A stretch of DNA of 64,000 nt from VRUE01 sp963840565 (GCA_963840565.1 CAWIZH010000002.1:558001-622000); one strand, 5' to 3'. Counted from the stretch's first letter, positions 35,417 to 44,750 are shown. Made by a program: numbers and translations. The notes: a model not told the origin generated them from the letters alone.

Positions 35417-36046
35417 GTGACCAGTCAAACGCCGGACCCCAGTCCGCATAGCTTGGGCCAGAGCCCCAGCAAGGCCGCGGCAGCGTCCGACAACAACGGT
35501 CGGCTCGTACAAGTAGCCATCGAGCGCGCCAAGGCAGGCGACTCGGAGGGGCTGCACTTCCTCTACGTGCGCTATGCACCAGACGTTCAGCGCTACGTCG
35601 CCAGCTTCGTCAAAGACCATCACGAGGCCGAGGACATCACCCAGAACATCTTCGCCAAGCTGATGAAGGCGATCAAGAAGTACGAGCAGCGCGAGGTCCC
35701 CTTTGCCGCCTGGATCATGCGGGTCGCTCGTAACGCCGCCCTCGACTACATGCGGGTACGGCGGGCGATCCCCACCGAGGAAGTCAGGCTTGCCGACGGC
35801 GGCCAGGCCCAGGTCAGCCTCGACCGCGGTCACGACCTGCGCGACGCTCTCGAATACCTTCCCGACGATCAGCGCGAGGTGCTGATCCTCAGGCACATCG
35901 CCGGGCTGACGCCGGTCGAGATCGCCGCCACGCTGAAAAAGTCCGAGAGCTCAGTGCATGGCCTCCATCACCGCGGCCGTCGCACCCTGCAGGCAAGGCT
36001 CACCGAGCTCGGCGCGGCTCCCGTGGTGGCGCAGCACGCCGGCTGA
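35417..36046 (+). CDS. RNA polymerase sigma factor, ECF-like sigma-70 family
   Basis: A 209-residue protein. GTG 35417 sits 6 bp behind AGGAGGA, a strong ribosome binding site that decides the start; the longer open frame back to 35051 has no family character. Region 2 is at about residues 50-120 (LYVRYAPDVQRYVASFVKDH, EAEDITQNIFAKLMKAI, FAAWIMRVARNAALDYMR). Region 4 is at about 145-195 (LPDDQREVLILRHIAGLTP, VEIAATLKKSESSVHGLHH, RGRRTLQARL). It directs RNA polymerase to a dedicated promoter set. No anti-sigma factor with a membrane span is adjacent. Instead, two related small proteins flank it on the other strand, and the second overlaps its 3' end by 47 bp. Confidence 0.85.
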   Translation: MTSQTPDPSPHSLGQSPSKAAAASDNNGRLVQVAIERAKAGDSEGLHFLYVRYAPDVQRYVASFVKDHHEAEDITQNIFAKLMKAIKKYEQREVPFAAWIMRVARNAALDYMRVRRAIPTEEVRLADGGQAQVSLDRGHDLRDALEYLPDDQREVLILRHIAGLTPVEIAATLKKSESSVHGLHHRGRRTLQARLTELGAAPVVAQHAG

Positions 36047-36428
36047 TTCCAGCTTCCGCCTCGGCCGGTCCCTCGAAGCCATCGAGGATGCGGCGGGTGG
36101 CGCGGCCGGCATCGACTTCGCCGGCGACGTAAAGGGAAGCGTGGGTGACCATCTTCTGCGGTGAAACGCCCTGCCGCTCGGCCTCCTCCTCCAGCAGGCT
36201 CCACAGCTCAGTATCGATCTCGAGCTGCAACGCGACCTCTTCGGGGTACTCCTCCTCGCGCAGGAAGCGCGGATACGCCCACCCGGGCCCGTACGTACCC
36301 CGATCCCCTAGGTAGCAACGAATCGCGTCAACGACCTTCGCGGCCAGCTGCTTGCGGTCGCGATCCCCCTCGCCCGCGACCACGGAGCAGGCGAACTCGC
36401 TCAGGTGGACTGTCACCGAGCGGCTCAT
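36000..36428 (-). CDS. Small ribbon-helix-helix-like protein, paralog B
   Basis: A 142-residue protein from ATG 36428. Its N terminus (MSRSVTVHLSEFACSVVAGE) parallels MKISLGTFACMGVEAHLGSD of the protein at 34845-35171. Its middle (VALQLEIDTELWSLLEEEAE, then RQGVSPQKMVTHASLYVAGE) parallels the C-terminal strand-helix-helix segment of that protein. The C-terminal 25 residues are basic and Pro/Arg-rich. It converges on and overlaps the sigma gene by 47 bp, which could allow antisense interplay. DNA binding is predicted by pattern only. The frame up to 36533 adds residues without similarity. Confidence 0.6.
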   Translation of the reverse strand: MSRSVTVHLSEFACSVVAGEGDRDRKQLAAKVVDAIRCYLGDRGTYGPGWAYPRFLREEEYPEEVALQLEIDTELWSLLEEEAERQGVSPQKMVTHASLYVAGEVDAGRATRRILDGFEGPAEAEAGISRRAAPPREPRRAR

Positions 36429-36593
36429 GATCACAGTGCCCACTCCCCTGGGCCACCGGTGGATTCCACGCTCATGATCCTCACAAACATCTCCCTCATC
36501 TGGCCTGCGACACCAGTCCCGTATGCCGATCATATATGAGCCGACTCATCGGCGAAATTAGTGAATTCTTATCCCCAACTTTGATAGAGGAGT

Positions 36594-38807
36594 CTAAGCG
36601 GCCGGAGTGATCCGGTAGGCGTCGAAGACCGACTCGACGTTGCGCAGGCGGGCGATGCACTGTTTCAGCTGCTCGGTGTCGCCAACCTCGATCACGAACT
36701 TGTTTTTGACCATCGGGTGGTTGGTCGTGCAGCTCGCCCCGAGGATGTTGATCCCAGCCTCGGAAAAGGTGCGCGAGAGGTCCTCGAGCAGGCGGGTGCG
36801 ATCGTAGGCGTCGATCTGCAGCTCGACCCGGTAGGAGGACTCGTTCTCGCCGTCCCAGCTCACCTCGACGAACCTTTCCGGCGCCCGCTTCAGCGCCTTC
36901 ATGTTCTTGCAGTCGCTGCGGTGAATGGTAATTCCGCGGCCCAGGGATACATAACCCGCTATATCGTCGCCCGGCACCGGCCGGCAGCACTTGGCCAGCC
37001 GCACGGCGATGTTGGCGGCGCCCTTGACGCTGATCCCGTAGTTGGAGGCATCCTTGGTCCGCCGGGCCTTGTCCTCGCGGTGGCCGCCCGGGAGGCCGAG
37101 CGGATCGGCCTCCTCGACCGCCTCCCCCGCCTTCAGCCGCTGCATCAGCTTGTTCGCCACCGCCTTGGTTGGGACCTTGCCCTGGCCGAGGGCGATGTAG
37201 AAATCGGTTGCCTTGCGGAAGCCCATCTCGCGGATCACGTCAACGAGCAGCGGCGAGGCGGCGACCTTCTGCATCGGCAGGCCGTGCTTGCGCAGCGCCG
37301 CCTCTAGGCCTTCACGGCCCTTTTTCTCGGCGTCCTCGCGGCTCTCCTCCTTGAAGAAGGCGCGGATCTTGTTGCGGGCGCGGCTGGTCCGCACTAGCTT
37401 CAGCCAGTCGCGCGAGGGCCCGCGCTTCTGCTTCGCGGTCAGTACCTCGACGATGTCGCCGGAGCGCAGTTGGTAGTGCAGCGGCACGATCGAGCCGTTG
37501 ATCTTGGCGCCGACGCAGGCGTGGCCGACGTCGGTGTGGACCGCGTAGGCGAAGTCGAGTGGGGTCGAGCCGGCCGAGAGGTTCTTCACTTCGCCCTTCG
37601 GCGTGAAGACGAAGACTTCGTCCTCGAAGAGGTCGACCTTGAGCGACTCGAGGAACTCGGCCGGGTCCTGATCGCCCTCGGCCTCGACCAGCTGTCGCAA
37701 CCAGGTCATCTTCTCCCGTTTCGGGTCGGCGGCGGCGCCCTCCTTGTAGGCGACGTGGGCGGCGATTCCGTACTCGGCGAGCTTGTGCATCTCCTCGGTG
37801 CGGATCTGGATCTCCAGCGGCTTGCCCTCGGGACCGATCACGGTCGTGTGCAGCGCCTGGTACATGTTGGCCTTGGGCATCGCGACCCAGTCCTTGAAGC
37901 GCCCGGGCAGCGGCTTCCAGAGCGAGTGAATGACGCCGATCGCGCCGTAGCAGTCCTTGACCGAGCCGACGATGACGCGCATCGCGGTGAGGTCGAAGAT
38001 CTCGTTGAACTCGCGGCCCTTCTTGGTCATCTTCGTGTAGATCGAGTAGAAGTGCTTGGCGCGGCCGGAGATCTCGGCCTCGATCCCGACCTGGCTCAGC
38101 TCGCCGGAGAGGAACTCGCCGGCCTCGGTGACGTAGACCTCACGCTCGTTGCGCTGCTGGGCGACCAGCTGCTTGATCTCGGCGTACTTGCGCGGGTGCA
38201 GGGTCGCGAAGGCGAGGTCCTCGAGCTCCCACTTGATCGCGTGGATCCCCAGCCGGTGGGCCAGCGGCGCGTAGATTTCCAGCGTCTCGCGCGCCTTCGC
38301 CGTCTGCTTTTGCTTGGGCAGGGCGCCCAGCGTGCGCATGTTGTGCAGCCGGTCGGCCAGCTTGATCAGGATCACCCTGACGTCGGTGGCCATCGCCACC
38401 ATCATCTTTCGGTAGTTCTCGGCTTGGCGCTCGTCGCGGCTCTCGAAGGTGATCCCGGTCAGCTTGGTGACACCGTCGACGAGCTGGGCGATCTCCTCGC
38501 CGAACTCCGTCTTCACCTCCTCGAGGCTGGCGCTGGTGTCCTCGACCGTGTCGTGCAGCAGCGCCGCGCAGAGCGTCGCCGTGTCGAGCCGCATCCCGGC
38601 GCAGATCTGCGCCACCCCGACCGGGTGGGTGATGAACTCATCGCCCGAGTGGCGCAGCTGGTCGGCGTGGCGGTCGCAGGCGAAGTCGAAGGCGCGCTCG
38701 AGCGCGGCACGGTCGATCGCGGCCACCGAGACGGCGATGTCGCCGGCAGAAGCGTCGCCGTTGGAGGCCCGATCAGGGCCGGGCGAGGAGTCGAACTCCT
38801 CGACCAC
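36594..38807 (-). CDS. rel: Bifunctional (p)ppGpp synthetase/hydrolase
   Basis: A 737-residue Rel/SpoT protein that makes and degrades the stringent-response alarmone. The N-terminal HD hydrolase domain shows FITHPVGVAQI, CAALLHDTVEDT (HD intact) and LIKLADRLHNMRTL. The synthetase domain shows KHFYSIYTKMTKKGREFNEI, FDLTAMRVIVGSVKDCYGAI and FKDWVAMPKANMYQALHTTV. A TGS domain (VFVFTPKGEVKNLSAGSTPL) and a C-terminal ACT domain (RTRLLEDLSRTFSEAGINIL) follow. Both catalytic halves look intact. GTG 38807 was chosen; it has no obvious ribosome binding site and lies 32 bp after recJ, so it may depend on recJ translation. Its position after secDF and recJ matches the actinobacterial rel neighbourhood. 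Confidence 0.92.
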   Translation of the reverse strand: MVEEFDSSPGPDRASNGDASAGDIAVSVAAIDRAALERAFDFACDRHADQLRHSGDEFITHPVGVAQICAGMRLDTATLCAALLHDTVEDTSASLEEVKTEFGEEIAQLVDGVTKLTGITFESRDERQAENYRKMMVAMATDVRVILIKLADRLHNMRTLGALPKQKQTAKARETLEIYAPLAHRLGIHAIKWELEDLAFATLHPRKYAEIKQLVAQQRNEREVYVTEAGEFLSGELSQVGIEAEISGRAKHFYSIYTKMTKKGREFNEIFDLTAMRVIVGSVKDCYGAIGVIHSLWKPLPGRFKDWVAMPKANMYQALHTTVIGPEGKPLEIQIRTEEMHKLAEYGIAAHVAYKEGAAADPKREKMTWLRQLVEAEGDQDPAEFLESLKVDLFEDEVFVFTPKGEVKNLSAGSTPLDFAYAVHTDVGHACVGAKINGSIVPLHYQLRSGDIVEVLTAKQKRGPSRDWLKLVRTSRARNKIRAFFKEESREDAEKKGREGLEAALRKHGLPMQKVAASPLLVDVIREMGFRKATDFYIALGQGKVPTKAVANKLMQRLKAGEAVEEADPLGLPGGHREDKARRTKDASNYGISVKGAANIAVRLAKCCRPVPGDDIAGYVSLGRGITIHRSDCKNMKALKRAPERFVEVSWDGENESSYRVELQIDAYDRTRLLEDLSRTFSEAGINILGASCTTNHPMVKNKFVIEVGDTEQLKQCIARLRNVESVFDAYRITPAA

Positions 38808-38839
38808 GGCGAAGAGGTCGGCCAGGAGACCCTGGTTCG

Positions 38840-41320
38840 CTACCGATGTTTGTGTGCTTCGAGGTATTGCCGTGCCTCCTCGTGGCGGGCGCTGTAGGCG
38901 CGAAATGCTGCCGAGCGCTCGAGATCTGTTCCATCTGAGGATACGACCCCGACCACACCGTCGCCGCCATCTGGCGTTCCGCTGACGAGGCCGAGCTCGG
39001 AGAGCACGCGGAAGCAGCGCGCCGCCGTCTCGGCGCTGCGCGGCTGCCGGTCGCCGCCGAGCAGTGCCTGGCGCAGCTCCTCGCCACTCACCTCGCCGGC
39101 GTCACGGAGGTCACGGAATGTCCCGATCAGGGTCGGCCGCTGCGCCAGTTGCACGGCGAGGAGGCTGAGTGAAAGCCGCCACTCCGCCTCGCCCCAGACG
39201 CGGTGCAGATAGCCGCCCTCCCGAGGAGAGCGCGAAGCGAGGCGGTCGAGGTCAGAAGAGGCCGGCGGGTCGACCTGCACTACGTGATCGAACTCAGCCG
39301 CCAATTCGGGCGAGCGTTCGAGCTCGGGGTAGTCGGCAAGCCGTGCCCCCTCGCCGGCCATCCCGGCCCGCAGCCCCGCATCGGCGACAAGCGCCAGCAC
39401 GCTCCCGCCACAGGAAGCGAGCTCGCCGACGACGGCCGCCGGCGCATTGGAGCTGCTCAGGACGAGCCGCTCGTGGCCCTCGCTCAGGACATCTTTGAAC
39501 TCGGGCCAGCGACTGGGATCCCGCGCCAGCTCGACCTCGAAGCGCCGCCACCACCCCTCGGCCTCAAGCGCCGCCTCCCCCCCATTGCGCCGGTACAGCT
39601 CGCGCAAGATCACCTGCGGCTCAACCGCCCCGTTCCAGTGATTAACCTCGAGCCGCACGGCCACATCGACCAGATCGTCCTCACCAACTCCCAGGCTCGG
39701 CCGGCCAAAAGCGACCCCAAGCGCCCGGTGAGCACCACTGTGCAGGCTGAAGCGAGCATGCTTGCCTTCCCCCATAGTCCGCACATCGCGCACCCGAGCC
39801 GAAGGAACAAGCAGCCGCACGCCAGGATTACCCATCCCAAACGGAGCCAGCTGCCGCAGCTCCTCAGCCAAATCCAAGCCCAGCGACGCACCACCAACCA
39901 TCGCATCGATCCGCTCGGTCCGCTTCAAATCCTCAGGCCCAAGCACGCTAGCCGCATGAGCCGCAAAGGCCTCGCGAAACGCATCGACGCTCGCCTCCTC
40001 AAGCTCCAACCCAGCCGCAGCCCGATGCCCACCAAAGCCGTCCAAATGCTCAGAACAAGCCTCCAGCCCGCCAAGCAGGTCAAAACCGCTGATGCTGCGC
40101 CCAGACCCACGCCCCGAGCCCTCGCCATCAAGCGAAATCACAACCACAGGCCGGTGATAACGCTCAACCATCCGCGAAGCAACGATCCCCACGACCCCTG
40201 GATGCCAGTCGTGCCCAGCGACAACCAGCCCGGAAGCTTCACGCAGGTGCTCCGGCAAATCCCGCAGCGCCGCCTCGGCCGCGTTCGCAACCTCCCGCTC
40301 AGTAGCACGCCGCTCGCTGTTAGCTCGGTTGAGCTCAACAGCAATCTCCGCAGCCCGCCCCTCGTCCTCAGTCAGAAAAAGCTCCACCCCAGCATCGGCC
40401 CGATACAGCCGCCCAGCGGCATTTATCCGCGGCCCCAACCGAAACCCCAAATCGCTCTCATCAAGCCGACTCGGATCGCATTTAGCCGCCACCAGCAACG
40501 CCTTCATCCCGACCCGTCGAGCCCGCCGCACCTCCTCAAGCCCCCGCTTAACCAACGACCGGTTCTCGCCAACCAGCGGAACCACATCAGCCACCGTCGC
40601 AAGCGCAACCAGATCGAGGTCGAGGGCGTCTGGGGTGGGGTCCCCAAAACACTCAAGAGCGGCTCCCGCCGCTCGTTTTGGGGACCCCACCCCAGACGCC
40701 CCCCGCAACGCACAAGCAAGCTTCCAAGCCACCCCGGTCCCGCAAAGCTCAGCAAACGGATAGCCGTCGAGAGCCGGATGCAAAATCGGACAATCGGGCA
40801 GCTCGTCCCCGCCCTGGTGGTGGTCGGTAACAATGACCTCCATCCCCAGGTCCTTGGCCAACGCAACCTCAGCAACAGCGGTGACTCCACAGTCGACGGT
40901 GATAATCATCTCGGTGCCGCGCTCGACCAGCTTGCGCACGTTGGGCTCGCTCAAGCCATAGCCGTCAGCCATCCGGTCCGGAATCAGCCAATCGCACTCG
41001 GCGCCAAGCTCACGCAGGCAGCCGACCAAAAGCGTGGTGGCGCAGACTCCATCGACGTCGAAGTCCCCGTGCACCGTGATCCGCCGCCCGGCCTCGATCG
41101 CAGCCAGGACACGCTCCACCACAGTCGCCATAGATCGGAACTCACCCGGATCGTGCGACTCATCGGCCTCGAGGAAAGCTCGGGCCTCCTCCGGCGTGCG
41201 ATACCCACGCCGGACAAGGGCGATAGCGACCGGATCGCTTAGTCCAAGCTCCGCCGAGAGCTCCCTTGCCTCCGCATAGGAGTAAGGCTCAGCCTTGTAT
41301 GCCTGCAGGGTCTCGGCCAC
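38840..41320 (-). CDS. recJ: Single-stranded-DNA-specific exonuclease RecJ
   Basis: An 826-residue DHH/DHHA1 5'-3' exonuclease used in recombination and mismatch repair. DHH motifs: ITVHGDFDVDGVCATTLLVG, MIITVDCGVTAVAEVALAKD, VTDHHQGGDELPDCPILHPA and LVALATVADVVPLVGENR. The DHHA1 motif is GFGGHRAAAGLELEE. An OB-like part and a C-terminal extension of about 250 residues complete it. Two oddities: an in-frame 78-bp palindromic insert between LCGTGVAWKLACAL and DLDLVALATVADV, and a shift in codon choice, with the 5' two thirds (about 39600-41300) rich in GGG, GCT, GTT, CTT and TTG while the 3' third uses the GGC/GCC/GTC style of its neighbours. Confidence 0.92.
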   Translation of the reverse strand: MAETLQAYKAEPYSYAEARELSAELGLSDPVAIALVRRGYRTPEEARAFLEADESHDPGEFRSMATVVERVLAAIEAGRRITVHGDFDVDGVCATTLLVGCLRELGAECDWLIPDRMADGYGLSEPNVRKLVERGTEMIITVDCGVTAVAEVALAKDLGMEVIVTDHHQGGDELPDCPILHPALDGYPFAELCGTGVAWKLACALRGASGVGSPKRAAGAALECFGDPTPDALDLDLVALATVADVVPLVGENRSLVKRGLEEVRRARRVGMKALLVAAKCDPSRLDESDLGFRLGPRINAAGRLYRADAGVELFLTEDEGRAAEIAVELNRANSERRATEREVANAAEAALRDLPEHLREASGLVVAGHDWHPGVVGIVASRMVERYHRPVVVISLDGEGSGRGSGRSISGFDLLGGLEACSEHLDGFGGHRAAAGLELEEASVDAFREAFAAHAASVLGPEDLKRTERIDAMVGGASLGLDLAEELRQLAPFGMGNPGVRLLVPSARVRDVRTMGEGKHARFSLHSGAHRALGVAFGRPSLGVGEDDLVDVAVRLEVNHWNGAVEPQVILRELYRRNGGEAALEAEGWWRRFEVELARDPSRWPEFKDVLSEGHERLVLSSSNAPAAVVGELASCGGSVLALVADAGLRAGMAGEGARLADYPELERSPELAAEFDHVVQVDPPASSDLDRLASRSPREGGYLHRVWGEAEWRLSLSLLAVQLAQRPTLIGTFRDLRDAGEVSGEELRQALLGGDRQPRSAETAARCFRVLSELGLVSGTPDGGDGVVGVVSSDGTDLERSAAFRAYSARHEEARQYLEAHKHR
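40624..40701. repeat. 78-bp palindromic element inserted in frame in recJ
   Basis: Two perfect 27-bp inverted arms, 40624-40650 and 40675-40701, are separated by 24 bp that contain a further 6-bp hairpin (40657-40662 with 40669-40674). The length is 26 codons, so the recJ frame stays open. The encoded residues (GVGSPKRAAGAALECFGDP within them) lie in the loop between LACAL and DLDLVAL, where RecJ proteins normally go straight on. It resembles protein-coding palindromic elements such as those of Rickettsia, though no sequence relation is claimed. Confidence 0.85.
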
Positions 41321-41379
41321 TCCAGCAGGCTAAGAAGCCTCGCGGCGGCAACAACGCCGCCAATCGTCGCGAACTGCGG

Positions 41380-41646
41380 CTACTCAGCGACTTGCTCGGA
41401 GCGCAGGCCGATGGCGTAGACCACGCCGAGGCCGATCGCGACGCCGGGCACCGCAGTCAGCGCCGTCGCCAAATCTGTATTGCCAAGACCTTTGTCGGTG
41501 ATCAGCTCGACGATGCCGCCGAAGGCGATCGCGCCGATAACCGAGCCAAGGAAGGCACCGACGATCCCCTGCCAGAAATGGTCCGGCAGGAAGACGGTGA
41601 AGTGCCAGAGGGCGATCCCCATCGTGAACCAGACGAGCAGTGCCAT
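41380..41646 (-). CDS. Small membrane protein, unknown function
   Basis: An 88-residue protein with two or three hydrophobic segments (ALLVWFTMGIALWHFTVFL; GIVGAFLGSVIGAIAFGGIV; ALTAVPGVAIGLGVVYAIGL) separated by a short polar loop (ELITDKGLGNTDL). The Gly-rich second span resembles the GlsB/YeaQ type of small membrane proteins, but I cannot confirm it. It lies between secDF and recJ on the same strand. A short hairpin (41344-41361) follows its stop. The 164-bp stretch 41647-41810 between it and secDF holds no credible gene, only an 8-bp hairpin at 41719-41739. Confidence 0.6.
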   Translation of the reverse strand: MALLVWFTMGIALWHFTVFLPDHFWQGIVGAFLGSVIGAIAFGGIVELITDKGLGNTDLATALTAVPGVAIGLGVVYAIGLRSEQVAE

Positions 41647-41810
41647 CAGATGACCGCCTTTATAGCCGCGTGCGACTGGGGGTGTGTGTGGTCAAGCAGA
41701 TCAAGGACGCAGGGTGCAGCCTTTGGTGGTGCCAAAGGCAAACCCGAGGACGCAGAGATGCGCAGTGCCACACGCGCCATCCAGGCGTGCGCGGTTGTGG
41801 AGGCGGTCAT

Positions 41811-44750
41811 CTAACGACTCCTCCCGTGTTTGCGCCTCTGTTTGCGGCGCTCGCGACGGCGCTCATCGCGCTCGCTGCGCGCCACCGCGGCAGGATCGAC
41901 CGCGGGCGGCTCGCCGTTGCTCGACGGTTTGCCACCGTCGCCTTCAGCCGGGGGCTCGACGGTTGCGACCGCGCCGGCCTTCGGCTGAGCTTCGCGCTGC
42001 GAGGCGATCTCGGCCTCGATCTCCGCGTCGCTCTCCTCCTCGCCGCCGATCTTGGCCAGCTCGACGTCATCGGCAAAGGGGGGCACGGTGCCGTCGATCG
42101 CGGCGATCCGCTCGCGCCGGCGGATGAAGCCGGGCTCACGTTCCTTCCACGCGGTCAGCACCGGCGAAGCGATGAAGATCGACGAATACGTACCGGAGAT
42201 GATCCCGACCGCCATCGCGAAGGCGAAGTCCTGCAGGGTGGCGCCACCGAAGACCAGCAGCGAGGCCACTGCGAGCAGGGTGGTGAAGCTGGTCGCCAGC
42301 GATCGGGTCAGCACCTCGCTCATCGAGCGGTTGACGATCTGCGAGAACGCAGCCCGCGGCATTCGCGGCATGTTCTCGCGTATTCGGTCGAAGACGATGA
42401 TCGTGTCGTAGAGCGAGTAACCAAGGATGGTGAGGAAGGCGGCGACCGTACCGCTCGTCACCTCCCTGCCGGTCAGGGAGTAGACACCCGCGGTAATCAG
42501 GATGTCGTGGAAGATCGCGATCAGGACGGGCACCGCGAACTTCGGGTCGAAGCGGAAGGCGATGTAGGCGCAGATCACCAGCAGCGAGAAGATCAGCGCC
42601 TTGAGCGCGCTGTTGGCCACCTGTTCGCCGAAGGTCGGGCCGACGCTGGTGCTGTCGAAGCCGTCTTCGGCGATGCCGAACTTGTCCTGCAGGGTCGATT
42701 GCGCCTCGTGGACGGTGCTCGGCACCAGCTCGCGGGTCTGGATCTGGAAGACGTTGGCGCCGAAGACCGGGTCGGAGACCTGCTGGATCTCCTCGCCGCT
42801 GACGCCGACTTCGTCGAGCGCCTTGCGCACGCCTTCCTCGTCGGTGGGCTTGACCAACGCCACCTTGACCCTCGTCCCCGCCTTGAAGTCGATGCCGAAG
42901 TTGAGCTGATTGGTGGCGAGCGAGAGGGCGCCGACCAGCAGGATCACTCCCGAGATCGAGAAGAACCAGCGACTCGCTCCCATGAAGTCGAAGTGCCAGC
43001 GGATGCCTTGGCGCGTCGCGCCGAGGGCGCTGGGCGAGCGCAGTATCCGCGTGCGGCTCATCGAGCCGAGCAGCGCCTGGGTGAAGACGACCGCGGTGAG
43101 CAGGGTGACGATCGTGCCGACGCCAAGGGTGAAGGCGAAGCCCTTGACCCCCGCCGTGGCCAGCACGAAGAGGATGAAGGCGGTGAGCAGGGTGACGACG
43201 TTGGCGTCGATGATCGTCGCGATCCCGCGCCGGTAGCCGGCCGCGATCGCGCTCGACATCGAGCGTCCCGCCCGCACCTCCTCCTTTATTCGCTCGAAGA
43301 TGACGATGTTGGAGTCGGCGGCGATCCCGATCGTCAGGATCAGGCCGGCGATCCCCGGCAGCGTCAGGGTGATCGGGATCAGTTTGATCAGGGCGAAGAA
43401 GATCACCCCGTAGGCGCCCAGGGCCAGGGTCGCGATGAAGCCGAGGAAGCGGTAGAAGATGAGCAGGAAGAGGACGACCAAGACCAGGCCGATCACGCCC
43501 GCTTTGATCCCGTCGTGCAGCGCCTGGGTGCCGAGCGTAGCCGAGACCTGGGTCTGGCTGATCAGCTTCAGGTTGATCGGCAGGGCGCCGATCTGCAGGA
43601 TCGTCGCCAGGTCTTGGGCGTCGGTGATGCTGTTGAAGCCACCGGAGATCTGGGCGCCGGTGCGACCGTCGATCCCGTCGGGGTTCTGGGCGTAGTTGAT
43701 GATCGGCCGGGTCTTGACTTCGTTGTCGAGGACGACGGCGAAGTGGCCGGAGGTCGCTTCCGCCGATTCGGCGCTGCTCGGGCCGATCGCCGAGGCGGCG
43801 CCGCGCTGGGCGATCTGGCGGGTGACTTCCTGGAAAGCCTGACGGCCTTTGTCGGTAAATTCGAAGGTGACGTTCGGTTCCTGGAATTCGCCGAAACCCT
43901 GCTTTGGGTTGGTGATGTCGGTGCCAGAGAGCGCCGGCCTGTCACGCAGCGCGTACCAGCCCGGTTCAGCGTTTTCGATCACCTGCCCTTTGGAGTCGCT
44001 GGGCTTTTCCGAGACGACGACCGTTCCCGCAGGGACTTTGAGCACGGTTGTCCCCTTGTGCGGGCGTTCGACCCCGGTGGCACTGATGAAGAGGTCCTTT
44101 TTGCTGAACTCAGGGCCGGCGAGCAGTTCGTGCGGTTCTTTCTTCGAGAAGAGGTAGTAGCGCGGGCGACTGGTCGAGCAGGTCGTGCAGTCTTCGACCG
44201 GTTTCTGTTCGGCGGCCAGTTTGACCGCGTTGTAGGCGGCGGGAAAGGCGCCGGCGGCGAGCAGCTGGGCGTCCGTGCGTTTGGTCGTTGTCCGTCCCGC
44301 TTCTTTCCATTCTTCGCTGGCCTTGGTTATCGCGCCTTTCGGCGGTTCTTTGCCGGGGTGGCCGCCGATCGCCTTCTCCTGGCCGATCAGGTTGGGTTCC
44401 CAGTCGTAGAAGAAGAGCTGGGCGGTGGTGCCGACCTGGTCGATCGCGCGCTGGGCGTTGGTGACGTCGGGAAGGCTGACCGAGATCTCGTTGGTGCCAA
44501 GGCGCGAGACTTCGGGCTCCGAGACGCCGAGCTGGTCGATCCGTTCGCGGATGATTTCGATCGAGTGATCGATGTCTTCGCCGCTGACTTCTTTCGACTC
44601 GCCGGTCGGCGTGCCCTGGTAGACGAGCTCGACGCCGCCCTTGAGGTCGAGGCCGAGCTTGGTCGGCTTGTTGACGATTACCAGCGCCGAGACGACGATC
44701 AGGCCGAGGACAAAGAGCAGGATGAAGAGGTGTTTGCGCCGTTTGCCCAT
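41811..44750 (-). CDS. secDF: SecD-SecF fusion, protein translocase accessory subunit
   Basis: A 979-residue fused SecD/SecF that uses proton flow to help Sec-exported proteins leave the translocon. The SecD half starts with one span (FILLFVLGLIVVSALVIV), then GLDLKGGVELVY. A large P1 periplasmic domain has an insertion rich in Lys/Thr with CTTCS and a SRPRYYLF segment. The D4 motif IGIAADSNIVIFERIKEE follows. The SecF half shows FGIDFKAGTRVKV and GYSLYDTIIVFDRIREN. The C-terminal tail (about 75 residues) is charged and ends in an Arg/Lys-rich stretch. Separate secD and secF genes are the more usual form in actinobacteria. It ends the ruv operon region, 7 bp after the zinc-ribbon PAS gene. 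Confidence 0.93.
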   Translation of the reverse strand: MGKRRKHLFILLFVLGLIVVSALVIVNKPTKLGLDLKGGVELVYQGTPTGESKEVSGEDIDHSIEIIRERIDQLGVSEPEVSRLGTNEISVSLPDVTNAQRAIDQVGTTAQLFFYDWEPNLIGQEKAIGGHPGKEPPKGAITKASEEWKEAGRTTTKRTDAQLLAAGAFPAAYNAVKLAAEQKPVEDCTTCSTSRPRYYLFSKKEPHELLAGPEFSKKDLFISATGVERPHKGTTVLKVPAGTVVVSEKPSDSKGQVIENAEPGWYALRDRPALSGTDITNPKQGFGEFQEPNVTFEFTDKGRQAFQEVTRQIAQRGAASAIGPSSAESAEATSGHFAVVLDNEVKTRPIINYAQNPDGIDGRTGAQISGGFNSITDAQDLATILQIGALPINLKLISQTQVSATLGTQALHDGIKAGVIGLVLVVLFLLIFYRFLGFIATLALGAYGVIFFALIKLIPITLTLPGIAGLILTIGIAADSNIVIFERIKEEVRAGRSMSSAIAAGYRRGIATIIDANVVTLLTAFILFVLATAGVKGFAFTLGVGTIVTLLTAVVFTQALLGSMSRTRILRSPSALGATRQGIRWHFDFMGASRWFFSISGVILLVGALSLATNQLNFGIDFKAGTRVKVALVKPTDEEGVRKALDEVGVSGEEIQQVSDPVFGANVFQIQTRELVPSTVHEAQSTLQDKFGIAEDGFDSTSVGPTFGEQVANSALKALIFSLLVICAYIAFRFDPKFAVPVLIAIFHDILITAGVYSLTGREVTSGTVAAFLTILGYSLYDTIIVFDRIRENMPRMPRAAFSQIVNRSMSEVLTRSLATSFTTLLAVASLLVFGGATLQDFAFAMAVGIISGTYSSIFIASPVLTAWKEREPGFIRRRERIAAIDGTVPPFADDVELAKIGGEEESDAEIEAEIASQREAQPKAGAVATVEPPAEGDGGKPSSNGEPPAVDPAAVARSERDERRRERRKQRRKHGRSR

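Noticed and set aside
39203..41242. 679-codon open frame opposite recJ
   Set aside because: It is the complement of a clear recJ gene; the protein is basic and low in complexity with no family motif.
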